A program made the position numbers and the translations under genes. Source: Gnomoniopsis sp. IMI 355080 (Eukaryota; Ascomycota; Sordariomycetes; Diaporthales; Gnomoniaceae). From it: a stretch of DNA of 64,000 bases. Below the pieces are notes generated by a model that had not been told where the DNA came from, made no database searches, and saw nothing but the letters and a program-made list of their open reading frames with translations. Below, one piece after another: positions 46,001-58,489 of the stretch; position 1 is the stretch's first letter, and each line of letters opens with the position of its first letter. Where the stretch lies: NCBI GenBank assembly GCA_027946555.1, contig JAPEVC010000001.1, forward strand, positions 310,001 to 374,000, given 5' to 3'.

Positions 46001-49000
46001 AGGCCCTAGACTGAAAGAGGTGCCATCCTAATGACTATAAAGAAGGAAACCAGCTGGGTATCTCATGAAAGACGCAAATGCTCACATATGGAACACAGGA
46101 GGGGCCGATGGGCCTTTGTCAGGAGAATTGTTAAAACAGCGCAGTCCTACTTACTAATCCATCCAAGATTCGTATCACTGTGATTCACTCGAAGGACTTT
46201 CTTTTGGGAGGAGCGATGGATGGGCTAGCCCATGCTATACAGCTCAACATTAGAACATTAGAAGAATGCTGATGGGTCAGGTAGAAGGTACTTGCCTTGC
46301 CTTAGTATTGATCCGTCGGACCATTTCCATTTGATGGCATGAACCACCTTTGACAACGTTGAACACATGGGCATCAATGGCTCTCAGCTTGCAATGTGCT
46401 ATTTCAAGGCTGTGTGAACAAGGCAACTAGTGATTCATCGTACCGTACCCTTAGGATACAGGTAACATGTCTCTGGCCTAGGAGATGTAATATCGTGTTC
46501 ATCAGAAGAGACTTGTGAAAGTGGTCAGTGGTGTTGGGAAGAAAGGATAAAGGCAAAGGGCGTTAAACACGATCACTACAGCCATGGCCGTACGACTTCA
46601 AAAACGAAGTTGTTCACTAATGACAAGGACAAGTCTGTACATTTCTACGCTGCCTTCCTTACGACCCCTAAAGTCTATTGCTATCCACTGCCATAGTACA
46701 CCTTTTCCTGGTATAAAACTTCACAATCCAGTGTAAATGTTTGGCGGCCCCCTCCATGCATATTCTTCAGAATTAATGATATGTCTCGACTGTAAGATTA
46801 GGAGGGGACAGCTGAAACCAAAGCAAAGTAAGGAGTATTTAAGGGAGAGGCGAGTATACATGAGTACTAACTAGGTGAACTCTGTCACTTCCTTTTGTAG
46901 CAACAGCCGCTATTGTAACAAATCCCGACAAATCCTATCAATTATTATGTGGGACGATCTTCTCGGCGATGATGAAAGCACCCTAGGCTATTAAAAACCT
47001 TTCCGGGTCGGGGCGGATACGTGGTTGAGAAGACAAGAAGGAAGACGAGCAAGGACATTGGACCGAAAGAGATTGTTCTTTGGCGCTGACGGGGCAGCTG
47101 ATTCTGGATAAGCTTGTACCCTCCTCACGTTGCTCACGAGGTCGTGTTTGCTTGCGTGGCTGTTGCGAAGATCCCAGTACCGTTGTTTCGACAAAGACAG
47201 TCTCGTGAGCTTGTTCTTGTTTACCGTCGACTCTGGTGTGAGGAGATAACCTTCGCTTATTACTGAAGTTGCCTTACCTGAAAAGAGTAAAACATGCTCG
47301 TCTTGGAGCGGCAGATGTTTAATGAAATAGTTGGATGGTTGGCTAGTTGATGCCCGTGGTTGGCGCCATCTTATCACCCGCTGGACTTCTTGGTGGTGTC
47401 CCATAGCACCACACCCACCGTCCCTCTTCTGATGGGCTGGAGCTTTTCCAAGACTGTGGTCATCGGACTGCTCCTCCGGAGAATAACGGTCGACTTGATT
47501 GTTGCCCGGGTGGAAGAAGCCGGGGTTCGACGAACTAAACGCCTGCTACATGCTGGAAAGGAGGTGCGGGTATAGAAAAGTCCACTCGTGGAAGCCAGCC
47601 ATTGAGCATTTAGGTTGACGTTGGCGCCAACGTCTTGAGGGTATTTCTGCGGCCCTTCACACCCTCTTCTTGCATGACCGAGACCATGTCAGCAAGGTAT
47701 CTCTCATCAGCATGGTGTGTGAGATAATAGTTGAAGTGAGGTAGGGACGGGTATGTATGCAATATGAGATGCTGATGTTGGACACTGACGCCAACCGCTG
47801 ACCTGAGCATGCATACGTATTACGACATTATCGCAACCACAAATACTTCAGGCCTTGAAATGCTATTCGCGACTGCTGCTAGCGTCAAAAAAACTTGCAT
47901 GAACTACCCTCGCGGCGTAAAAAAAAGACAAAGAGAGGGTGTCTATAAATGGCATTCGTTATATACCACCCGACCCATAACAGACTGTCAATATCACCTA
48001 GACGGCGGCGCAATTGCCGCTTGCATGTAAGCATCTTGGCTGAACAAAAAGAGCCTTGCCAAGATTGCGACGGCGGTCGGAGCCAACCAAGAAGGCCAGA
48101 CGGGGGTGTCTGTCGCGTGCTGCTTGCCCGGGGGTTTTCTAGAACAACCTGGGGAACACGGCACCCGTTCGAGGGAAACCGGGTCTATTGACCAACGGGT
48201 TGGGCGAGAGCACAAACGCCGTCTTTTTTCTATTCTTTCTTGGCCGGTCCTTTCATCTGGCCCCTCTTCATGACCAACTAGTCTGTCTGGCTCTGATGTC
48301 AGATCCTTATTTTTAGACGACCGTCTCTCCCAAGTGCCGAGAGACCCGCGAAGTGACCTGTTGTAAAGCCATCCGATTCGAGAGACAAGAGCACGGGTGA
48401 GAGCGCGCCCCACGGGAAAGGGACATAGACGCTGGCCCATTAAGGCGGCCCGGTGGAACTACACTCGCCCTTCCCGAATAGGGACTTCGGCGGCCAAAGG
48501 ACACTTGGAGATGATGTTCTGCGTGTGTGCGGAAGATCTGCCACTCCCGCCCTCTCCCGAGCCTTGGTGTGTGGGTCACTGGGTAAGAATAAAGCCACAA
48601 AGACGGCTCTCAAAAGGCCGGATTGGCATGTAACGCAGTAGAATACTACGTATATCGTATGGACATGGTATTTGCCTGCTCCAAGAAGTTTACCCAATCA
48701 AGAGATGGTCATCGGCAAACAGCCAATGACTAGCCCTGCGACTGCGGCAAAAAGATTGCGTCTTCCTTGGGCTGCTGGCCAACAAGAAAAGAAAAAAACA
48801 GTGCAGGATGCCCCGGGGGGAGGGGGTGTTCGACGGGGACGTGTCGTTGTTGCTGTCGCACCGCGAACCGCCCGGGAGGAAAGGTGGGTATCCGAGACCC
48901 GCCATTTCTCCAGTTCCCTGGTACTCCGAGGCGCTGATTGGCCTTGCGAGCCGCTTCCGAAGGGATCCACTTTGAACGTCGTCCACACCTTTTGCATGGC

Positions 49001-50455
49001 TAGGCGCGCTGTCTGCAAGCCAGTATGCAGGTAATCAAAAAAAAGGTTGCAAGGTGCTATTCCTGTCTCTCTTTCTGGGATTTTTTACCCGCCCGAGCCA
49101 ACAAACCTGGCATACGCCAATTTGCCGACAAGAGTCAATTTGTTTCGTTCCGCATGCGTGATGATGGGTGGGTGAGACGGTGTTCAAAGCCCGATATATA
49201 CTGAATACACTACTATACTGTAGTACGTACACACAGAGTAGTATTTGAAAAGGTTGGGATCGAATGTTGGTTCGGATGGACAGATTGCGTTCTGCAAAGG
49301 TATCTATCTGATCTATATTTGTACAGTACTATGTACTATGGTAATCATGTTTGTATCTGACCAAGTTGGAGGTTTCCAGTCTAACGAGCTTTCGCTTCAA
49401 CTCTTTACCTACCGTGTATGATGTCCGAGACTTGACCTGATACTCCATGATACATACACTTTACAGATGTCAAGCCACAACCATTCCACAACACCCTTCT
49501 GGCTCCTTGACACCCCCTAGGTTTTGTCGCTGCACCCCCTCCTTCCAGGTGGCGGGAAAGGCTGCATGTAACCGAGCAAGCGCCTGCAGAAAAATAGCCT
49601 GCACTAATTACTTGCAAGGCTAGTAGTAAAATAGATGCCCCAAGAAAAAAAGGGCACCTGTTAATGGCGCTGTGATATTGGACAGGGGACCCGTCTGCAG
49701 GGAGAAGAACCCCCCCTGTACCTGCTGTGCATCAGCCGCTAACAACCACTCACCACTCACCTCTCGCCATCGCCTTTTTCACCAACTATCCGCCTTCTCG
49801 TCCTCCCCATGCTCCACGCACCCATGCACCCGCATACTACCCACTCTCTTCCCGCGTACCCGCTCTATTCGCGGATATGGAACGGTGCCATTCGAAGGGT
49901 AAAAGTAGCGTTCCTCCATCGGGCTGCGTCTACTTGAGTACTACGCCAAAAAGAAGTCCGAGTCCCAGGGTCTGGGTGGTCCGCAAGGATGTTATTTTTG
50001 ATGCCTTGCTTCTTGTGCGTGCCGCCGGCCTACAACGGCGGCCAGCCTCGTCTATGTATAAGAAATATAGTGTTCGCTTCCACCTTTTCCGCAAGATCGC
50101 CTTGGGAGACTTTGTGAAACCACTTCAGTTCGCTTTCTTCTATATCTCTCGGGCCTTTTCTCTTTCCATCTCTCCCTCTCGTGGGTCTTTGGTCTCTTTT
50201 CTTTCCTTTGGTCTGAACTTTCTTCCTGTCTCCTGCAACTTGGGTCTATGGTGTTTGCTATTTCCTTTCACTGTCCTTCACAAACTATCATCTACGTGCT
50301 TGGTACTGTTGGAAATACACTGTGTTTGACGACTTTGACGAAACCACCAACACACACACAACCCACCTGGGCGAAGCATCATCGCAAGGGCCTGCCCATT
50401 GTCACCGACTATTACGAAAGAGCATCTCCACACAAGACAACAACCTCCTTTCATA
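46001..50455. other. Gene-poor stretch of about 4.5 kb
   Basis: No gene is supported. Short frames on both strands (for example 137 codons at 46991-47404 minus and 200 codons at 49727-50329 plus) overlap other frames and show no family content. The last 700 bases are pyrimidine-rich with a TATAAG-like box near 50057 and look like the promoter and leader of the DUF3455 gene. An 18-bp perfect palindrome lies at 47617-47634. No terminal repeats, target duplications or RNA genes noticed. Confidence 0.45.
47617..47634. repeat. Perfect 18-bp palindrome
   Basis: GACGTTGGCGCCAACGTC equals its own reverse complement. It lies in sequence with no supported gene. It could be a binding site for a dimeric factor; chance is not excluded. 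Confidence 0.7.
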
Positions 50456-51412
50456 ATGAGGACTTCGATACTACTCTCGGCACTCTGTGCCACGGCCACT
50501 CTCGCCGCTCCTGCCTACCCAGAGCTCAATGTCAACGCCGTAAACCCCAATGCCGTTGACGACCTGTCAGAATACTTCGGCTTGCTGGCTCAGAAGATTT
50601 CATCGGGCAAGCAGATGTCCACCTCGCCAGTCTGTGATATGTCCAAGGCAGTACTGCCAACTGACAGTAAGTTTATATCTTCCTTCTCATTTACCCAAAA
50701 ACAAAAAATAGCAAATCCAAGATTTCTAACACCACTGCACAGCACCCACTGCCCTTCCTGCCGTCACAGAAGGCCTCACTCTCAAGCACGTCGCCATCGG
50801 ACGCGGCACGCAAAACTACACCTGCGACCTCTCCAACAGCACCGCCGTGCCCTCGGCCGTCGGCGCCGTCGCCACGCTCTTCAACGCCTCCTGCATCGCC
50901 TCCACCTACCCAGACCTGCTCAACATGCTCCCGCGCGTCGCCATGGCCTTCAACCTCTCCGAGTCCGACGTCTACCCCAACAACCTCGTCCCCGCGAGCA
51001 CCAACAGCCGCCTGGCACCCGGCAACTACATGATCAGCGGCCACCACTACTTCCTCTCCACCACCACGCCGTACTTCAACCTCGACACCGAGAATTGGCA
51101 GCTCGGTGCCGCGCCGTGCAGCAAGAATGCCACCGAGAATGCGCCTGCGGATGCACCCACGGGGCAGAATGGGGAAAAGGCAGTCGCTTGGTTGAAGTTG
51201 AAGACGGCGAGTGATGCTACGGGGCAATTGCAGGAAGTCTACCGTGTACAGACCGCGGGCGGCTCACCACCAGCAACTTGCACGGGCATGAGTGCTTCTT
51301 TCGAAGTGCAGTACAGCGCACAGTAAGACTTTCTCACATCAAGTATCCCTCAATCACAATGTGCAACAGAAGCTGATCTAGCGATTACAGATACTGGTTC
51401 TACGAGTCATAA
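50456..51412 (+). CDS. Secreted DUF3455-family protein
   Basis: Exons 50456-50666, 50743-51322 and 51391-51412; 270 aa. A signal peptide is plain (MRTSILLSALCATATLAAPA). The mature part has the DUF3455 hallmark GLTLKHVAIGRGTQNYTCD, then AVGAVATLFNASC, ISGHHYFLSTTTPYFNLD, and near the end VAWLKLKTASDATGQLQEVY and VQTAGGSPPATC. Several Asn-X-Ser/Thr sites and paired Cys fit an extracellular protein. The function of this family is unknown; some database members are wrongly named malate dehydrogenase. Without the last intron (GTAAGA...TTACAG) the frame ends CAG TAA; with it the C-terminus becomes SAQYWFYES, which looks more natural. The long pyrimidine-rich upstream region suggests strong expression. 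Confidence 0.88.
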
Positions 51413-54193
51413 AAAGTGATGGTGTGAATAGTCATGTCATATTAGATGACTTTGCGGGTCCTACTTCATCCCAAGTTCTTTCTTTCTTCTTGCGGTACAT
51501 ACCATTATCAAGGCGTTCAGGAGGTCTGTTTATTCTCGATCAATGCGGTTACCACGACAAGAGGCTTCGATGGAGGCCTCTAACCTGGAAGCCACACTGG
51601 TCGCTGGCCGGTATCAAACATAGCACGATCGACAAATACCAAATCCTAATTTCTTCACCTTATCTATCCTCTCATCATCATGCGCAAGAAATTTCCACAA
51701 ATGTGTTGGAGATGATGTCGCTCTCGCTTGCTTCCGGATTGAATCCTAAAAAAGCCCTGACATTGGGACAAACCCTAAAATGAGCGCCTCTGATGTCCTT
51801 TTGTATTTTGACGAAAGTTTGGCTTACGTTCATCTTTTCCATGTTGGCAAAGTCTATGTCTGCGCCCGATCATCTGATCATAATGGCAGATAGTTAGACC
51901 GCCCTGACACTTCGCGAAAGTATTTCCATGCGGCTATTCATCTGCTCATAGCCGTTGTGACCTTTCCATTCAGCCCATGCAAAATCTCACAGACAGCTGA
52001 AAGGACAAAGCTGCCCCCCCTTCCCAACATCATGCGCGAAGTGCTCCCTCACAATTCTAAAACTTCTTCATTCACTGCAGTACATTTTTCCCGGTGGGAA
52101 GGGTCGCTTCCGTCACAAACGGTCAGCACAAACCTTATGTGAAAGCATAATTGTAAAGGAATGCGCTGACAGGTGACCGGCGGTCCCTTTCGGCGCATTC
52201 GGTCAAATGTAGTGTATCTAGATAGGTAGACAGGGGTTTCCAGTACAAACCTCGCCAAGCGCTACCCATGGGAAACCTCAAGTAAGCTTCAACGCGACGC
52301 AACACGTATGGGCCATTGCAACATGAACATCCTCCCCTGACTAGATATGGGGCTTTTCTTCTTCTTTTCTCTTCTTTTCTTTTTTCTCTTCTTCTTTTCT
52401 CCTCATATGTGTGATGGGGTTGCATGTGAAGAAAATGCAGGTGGTCATTGTCGTTTCGAGGGTCCCGGGAAAAAGCAAATGGGTTTCAAGGGATCTTACG
52501 TGCATATATACTCCTGCGTCCCAGGTCTGCGTCTTCTGGTCCAACCCTGAAAGACTTGCGTTGGTCTCGAATTTTGGGATGATCAAGCATATTCTTATAC
52601 TTAATTCTGACTTGTGGAATATGTTACCATATCTTCGGGCTGGGCTGAATTTCAGATCTTTCCAAGACCCCTGGCATGGTCAGATTGTATCAGGTGCTTC
52701 ACCTAGCTGACCAGCCTTACATGCTGCTGTGCCTCTTTTGCTAAACCGGAGACTTTGTATCAGAAAGTATGAATACTACACACCGAGAATCGTGGGCGGA
52801 CGATTGGAATAAGTATCTTGGAGGTATCTCCTTCCGTAGCCTACAAGTATTGCCGTCATAGGCATCTTTTGAATATTATTCTCCCAAACGTACTTAAGAA
52901 TCCTTTGTACATAGAGTGGGGGCCAGAAGGGGGGGGGGTCACAGCCTCAAAACGCTTTCACATATGACTTACATGGTTGTATCATATTCAACCTCATTCC
53001 AAGTCCCCCATTCATATACAACTCACCCCGAGTCTCACGGAAAAGCAATCCAGACCTTGATGAAGCTTATCAGGCTCGAGACTAAATTGTGTACTTGGGT
53101 ATCATCGCGTAGACACCTGACATGCACAAAACCTTACTTTAAGAAATCTCAGCATCCAGCAGTTGACTTTCAATGAGGCCAAGCTTCTCGCCAATTGTAA
53201 TAGTGCAGAAGGAAGTCTGCCCATGCGCTGACAATTGTTATCTAACTGCAAGCAACGTCTCAACTTTCATAGACATGCGTTATACCTCAAGGCATGAAAC
53301 GTGCTGGAGCATCCTGCTTATTGAACACATGCGACAATCCGGACTCTAAGAGAACGATCGAAGAACAGGGGAGCTGCCACAAGGGTTTCATGCAAACCTG
53401 GTATTGGTAATCGATATTGCAGATTCTGGCTGGGTTGGGTGGTATGCCGCAACCTTCAACGTTGCATCGCATCTCGATGCTTCGCAGCGCAGGGTGTCGG
53501 CGCGGGAGACAAAATCACATGCCAAGAACTGGACAAGCTCTCACCAATTCTTGCACCTTGGAGGGCTGTGATATTCATTATAAATTACTCTAGCATCGTA
53601 AGTCCCGTGCATGCACTGGCGGGACCAAAGTCTCTAGTATGCCAATATGAGACAACAGAAGATGGAAAAAAAAAGCCGCCCTTGGCGTCTACACACGCCA
53701 CCGTCCTGAAAAGAAGGGTAGGACGGTGTGTCTTATCTTGTTATTTTCCTTGCGCCGTCATTCAGTTCATGACCAAGGCCTGTCCCAGACCTCGTGCTAT
53801 CCCTTGTGCCATAATACCAGCCCATCATTGGAACCAAAAGGGGACGTAATCATCCCATGTGAGCTTTTTGGTACAGTCATATGCAACGAGCCCTCATCGG
53901 CTCTCCTCGCGCCTATGGCGCGCTTCAACAACTCTAATTTGCTTTTCTTTGCCCTATGGCGTGATCCCAAGCAAAAAATGGGATTCATGGGGGAACGTCA
54001 TTCAGAAACACGGAATCCCCAACGCCTTGATCGAGACGATGATCTCGAAAAGATGCGTGCCTGTTCAGATGTCTGTATTCTCAAGAGTTCTGGCCTTTCC
54101 GCGCCAGTCATGCCATCAAAAGATACATGCTTCAGCACTCTGTCTGCATCCAATAGCGGGTGCATCCGGATCGAACGCCGTGGACTTGGGCAC
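51413..54193. other. Gene-poor stretch between DUF3455 gene and elongase
   Basis: About 2.8 kb. Short frames only (119 codons at 51424-51783 plus, 136 at 53439-53849 plus), with no recognisable content. Contains a pure pyrimidine tract at 52353-52404 and a G-run at about 52928-52938. The right end holds the elongase 3' region. Confidence 0.45.
52353..52404. repeat. 52-base pure pyrimidine tract
   Basis: The plus strand is C/T only from 52353 to 52404, built from irregular CTTCTTTTCT units (the 10-mer CTTCTTTTCT occurs at 52361 and 52371). It is not in any supported exon. Confidence 0.85.
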
Positions 54194-55415
54194 CTATGCC
54201 TTGCGGGAACGGGCACCAGAGCCATTGACCTTGGCGCCACTGGTCTCAGCCTGAGGAAGAGAAGGGCCCTTGCTGAGGAGGTCATGAGGGTCGGGAACAG
54301 GAGCCTGGGACATGCGACGAAGAGTCTTGCGGGTCTGGTCCTTTTTGGGTCCTTCCTTGGCGTAGGTGGCAATGTAGAAGGAGATAAAGAGCACCAGGTA
54401 GGAGGTGAGGACACCAATGCCAGAGAAGGCAGCGAACTCCTCGCCCGCGCACTTGCCGGCATTGGGCCAAGAAGGCTTGTAGGTGGAAACGAAGTAAGTG
54501 TAAGAGGCGAAGTAGACAAATCCTGTGCGAAGTTAGTGTATGTAGCGGCCAATGTTGAACGGGAAATAGGCGTACCGAGGTCGATGACGAATTGGATGAT
54601 CTGCAGGCGAGTAACCCATTCCTTCCACCAGCAGCGGACACCACGGGCACTCTGAAAGTAGTACCAGTACATGACCACGTGGACAAGCAGGTTCAGCGAG
54701 ATGACGACCCAGGACACAGCGGTGCTACCGAGGAGCTGGGTGTAGCACAGAACAGCGGTAGCGCCATGGTGGTAGCAGTGGAGGAAAGCTGGAGGTCGGT
54801 TGCGTTAGTCTATTGGACAAGTTAAATCGACAAATATCTTGTTGGACACGTACTCAGCGGCTTCTTCTTGAGGAACAAGAAGACCGTGTCGAGAAGCTCG
54901 AGATATTTGGTCAGGTAGTTCAACTATGATGCCGCGTCAGCTGATGGGAACAGCACATGAACTGGACGAGGGGCACAAGTCGCAGAACATACGTAGTACA
55001 GAACAACAAGAGGTTGGGTCCAGCCTCCGTCGTGATCGCAGATAGCGAAGAAAATACCCTTGCGGACGACGGTAGGCAGGATCTGCTCAACGAAGAGAGC
55101 CAGGAGGATGGCCGAGACCGCGGTGAGGATGAAGTTGTGGACTATGGTGAGCTTCTTAAGCTTGAAGGCGTCCTTGTTGCGCATGACTTCGCGGCCTCCC
55201 AGAATGAGGATATAGTAAATAACGACAAAAATCCCCGTCTCCTTCAAAGTGGACATGGGCGTGACGCCGGCCTCAAAGCGGAACTCGCTGGCCGGGTAGC
55301 CGGCGAAGACCTCGAAGACCTTGTCGAAGATGGGCCATAGCTGGATGCCAAAGGGCCGGTCGATGGTCGGCAGCGGCAGATGCTCGTAGAAGGTTGCAGA
55401 GGATGCGCTGTCCAT
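54194..55415 (-). CDS. Fatty-acid elongase, ELO family (very-long-chain 3-ketoacyl synthase)
   Basis: Condenses malonyl-CoA with acyl-CoA in the ER membrane to lengthen fatty acids. Exons 55415-54993, 54923-54854, 54788-54576 and 54522-54194; 344 aa with all junctions in frame. Start MDSASSATFYEHLPLPTIDR. Core motifs: LYYLNYLTKYLELLDTVFLF with KKKPL formed across the first two junctions, the histidine box TFLHCYHH (HXXHH at 168-172), then HGATAVLCYTQLLGSTAVSW, HVVMYWYYFQSARG, and LQIIQFVIDLGFVYFASYTY. About seven hydrophobic segments are visible. The C-terminus is basic and ends with RSRKA, with no classical KKXX. It is like yeast Elo2/Elo3; which of the two cannot be told here. Confidence 0.95.
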
Positions 55416-57625
55416 GGCGGGCTTTCGTATTGCAGAAGAAGCGAAGAGGACAGGAATCCGAAAGGTAGTTCTGGGGCAGATGGAAGGTTAGAAACGCCTT
55501 ACACTGGAGCTGGTAGACGACTGCGAACATAAAAGCTCGGGACGCGACGCGAAACAAAGGCAGCAATTGAGAGAAGAAACAAAAAATGGGCGACGTTGCT
55601 GGTCGTATGCCAAATCTTGATGATCTTGCAGTCTCGTGCAGCCGGGTTTGGACAAGGGGGCGCGTGCTCACCTAGAGGTATAAACTGGCAACGACGCTTC
55701 AAGGCACGGATCTTGCCTTGTCGCAACAGCCAAAAAAGGGAGTAAGGAAGGACAAGAACAGGGGAAGGGAACAACACCCAACAGCGAACCAGGTGCCGAA
55801 TTTATCTGCAATCCACTGACGAAGGTGTCGACTGAGAAAAAGAATTAGGTGGTGTCGAATGGATGTTGAGGAGAAAAAGAGATGAGAGAAAAAAGGTCGG
55901 AAACTTGGACACACCGGACACTGTACTTTTACTTTAGGTACCGAGTTAGATGGAGAGCTAGCTCCTCTTCAGCCAAAATCCAAGAAAAGGAGACGCCAAA
56001 TTGGCCAGCACAACATCAGAGCAAAGCAATCTCACCCTGCAGGAGCAGGGATGTTGGGAAAGCCGAGTCCCAACTTTCCAATCCAGGCAACCCGATTGCA
56101 ACAATGGCATATGATGACCTGTCTACCTATTTAGGCCCTAAGCTACTATCATGTAGAGTTTTCGAGGCTACAATTTGTAATTCAAAAGAGTCGATGGTAT
56201 AAGTTGATGGCGGTCAACAAACGAGACGAAACTGACAAAACAGATTGAATCCGCAAACTCTCTACATAGTATGCAGTTCTACGTATTGTCCCAGCGGGAC
56301 AGGGGCACCACGGCATGGGAGGAAAAAAAAATAACAACCATAGAGTACGGGACGACCGAATACTCCGTACATGTCAATCCGATTCAGCTGGGCATACTCT
56401 CACACTTCATATGCTGCTGTGTAGCATGTGACCTCCAACTCAGCGACCCTAACTTGTGATCCTAGAATCCGTAATAATCCAATGTATCTCCACAGAACTA
56501 GAGGCCAACTAATACCTAAGCTACTTTGACATCAATCCCGACGACAGCGCCGCCTGTCAAAACGCCCCTGGTATGTAGGGATTAATGCTCTACTAGGCCA
56601 GTAGTTCTTTTCCACCTTAGTTAGCATGTGACTTTACAACCCAAACCCTGGCTGACCATTGGCGCTATAAGGATACTCAGGCCATGTGTGATGATTATCA
56701 AGATACTAAGAAGACTCGTGGATATATCAATGGTGTAATGGGTTTGGGCATCCAAAATTTTATCAAATCAAATGAATGAACTAGCCATCACGGGGCTGTT
56801 CAATGTGCATGCAAGACCTACTTCTGTGGCGCATACGATCCAGGTTGTGGGAAATTGCTTCCTCGGCCGGAGGCTTCCTCGGCCTTTGGGTAGACCGCGT
56901 CTCTAACCCACTTTATATCGATATGTGTGTCTTGGCAAAGCTATAGACAGATCCTCACCCTGAGGACTGGTCTTGCCATCTGATGACATACTATGTACCC
57001 GGCAGCAGGTGTGGATTGGACAACTTGAGTCCCACAACCAAGGCGGCGGTCTCAAGGGACTGACCTTGTTCTGTCCTCAAGTCTGTATCCGAGCTTGACA
57101 GTTCACGACTGGCTTCCTAAGAACGCCATATCTAGTCAAGTCATTGAATACGACTCCCAATGAGACTCTCTGTGATAAAGTCTTTGACGACCTGCCTTAC
57201 TTCAGTGCGCATGCGGTTGAAGCTGTCCAGACTTGGTTGAGGTGTCATGCAAGTTGTCATGTATCAACCCGAGTCGGCAAGAACCGGCTGACTAACCGGG
57301 AGCGTCTTGACAAAATTGATACATCCCATTGGCCCGGCGGCGCAGGATCAAAGTCGTACCACTGGAAATTTCACCCGGCCACCGGGCAGGCTTGGAACGA
57401 CGACCTATCCGACCTACATCTGTGTACCAAGCTTGCCTTTTGCATCCCATCACTTGCACTTACACACCCAAAACCCAACACTCACACACCACTCTCCACT
57501 CCACTTCCGAACTTGCAAGGCCGTGTCCTTCGCCTTGCGTCACCCAAACCCACGTCCTTTTCCTTCTTTTTCTCGCTTCGGACCCGGTCGCGCAAACACT
57601 TGCTTGCTGCAACCGTAAAAAAAAA
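55416..57625. promoter_or_regulatory. Divergent upstream region of the elongase and COX6
   Basis: 2.2 kb without a recognised gene. The elongase side has T/C-rich leader-like sequence on the minus strand (55700-55910). The middle (56200-56800) is AT-rich. Next to COX6 the plus strand is C/T/A-rich and ends in an A-run of nine directly before the ATG. A long plus frame at 57144-57890 overlaps COX6 in another frame and is a shadow. Confidence 0.5.
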
Positions 57626-58489
57626 ATGTCTCTCCTCCGTATCGCCGCCCGGGGCCCCGCGACCTCCTTCTTCCGTGCCACCACCCTCCGTCCCGCCGTC
57701 GCCCGGCCCCTCTTTGTTGCCCGTCCTACCTTTAGCACTTCGTCGCGTCTGCGATCCGAGCACCAGGAGGAGTCGTTTGAGGAGTTCAGCGCCAGGTGAG
57801 ACAGGCCTGCCACAGCTCTCCACCTCCCCAACGACATCACCCGCGAGGGAGGACCTATTGGACCGGATGATGTCACGTCATAATTTCTGACGGAGGGCTC
57901 AATGGGTTGTCAATTGGGTCAGGATATAGCTTTACGAGGAGATCAATGGGGCTGACAGTAGCTGGTCCATTGCAGATACGAGAAGGAGTTCGACAGTGTG
58001 CAGGATGTCTTTGAGCTCCAGGTGAGTTGATCATAGATACCCGAGCCCGACGAACGCCGCGGCGCAGCGCATGACACGCGCAATATCCCTCGCGCGATAA
58101 GCCCAAGAGACAAAAGTCCGGTTACTGACCACACGCGGTCCTCTTCACAGCGCAACCTGAACAACGCTTTCGCCTACGATCTCGTCCCCTCTCCCTCCGT
58201 GTGCACCGCCGCGCTCAACGCCGCCCGAAGGGTTAACGACTTCCCTACCGCCGTGCGGATCTTTGAGGGTACGTCCTGTCGTCCGGGGGAACACAGAGAC
58301 GCAGCATCAATGTCAAGACCCCATTTACAGAATGTGCTAATGCTCACACAAAAACTTTCAGGCATCAAGTCCAAGGTCGAGAACAAGGAGCAGTACCAGC
58401 AGTACCTCAAGGAGCTCGAGCCACTGCGCAAGGAGCTCGGCGTCGAGCTGAAGGAGGACCTGTACCCGGAGACTACCGAGGAGCACTAG
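57626..58489 (+). CDS. COX6: Cytochrome c oxidase subunit VI (COX5A family)
   Basis: Matrix-side subunit of complex IV. Exons 57626-57795, 57976-58021, 58151-58268 and 58362-58489; 153 aa. An Arg/Ala/Phe-rich mitochondrial presequence (MSLLRIAARGPATSFFRATT, to about FSTSSRLRSE) is followed by the mature domain: EESFEEFSARYEKEFDSVQD, VFELQRNLNNAFAYDLVPSP, NAARRVNDFPTAVRIFEGIK, and YLKELEPLRKELGVELKEDL ending YPETTEEH. This is the full COX5A fold sequence at usual length. Junctions are canonical. The ATG directly follows a run of nine A (57617-57625 region), a good fungal context. Confidence 0.96.

Noticed and set aside
46991..47404. 137-codon minus-strand frame
   Set aside because: No recognisable motif, no neighbouring exons, and start context not convincing. 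Could be an orphan, but nothing supports it.
49727..50329. 200-codon plus-strand frame upstream of the DUF3455 gene
   Set aside because: Pyrimidine-rich promoter/leader sequence produces Pro/Ser/Leu/Phe text; it contains a TATA-like box and overlaps another open frame.
57144..57890. 248-codon plus-strand frame across the COX6 5' end
   Set aside because: It runs through the COX6 leader and presequence in another frame; COX6 is certain.
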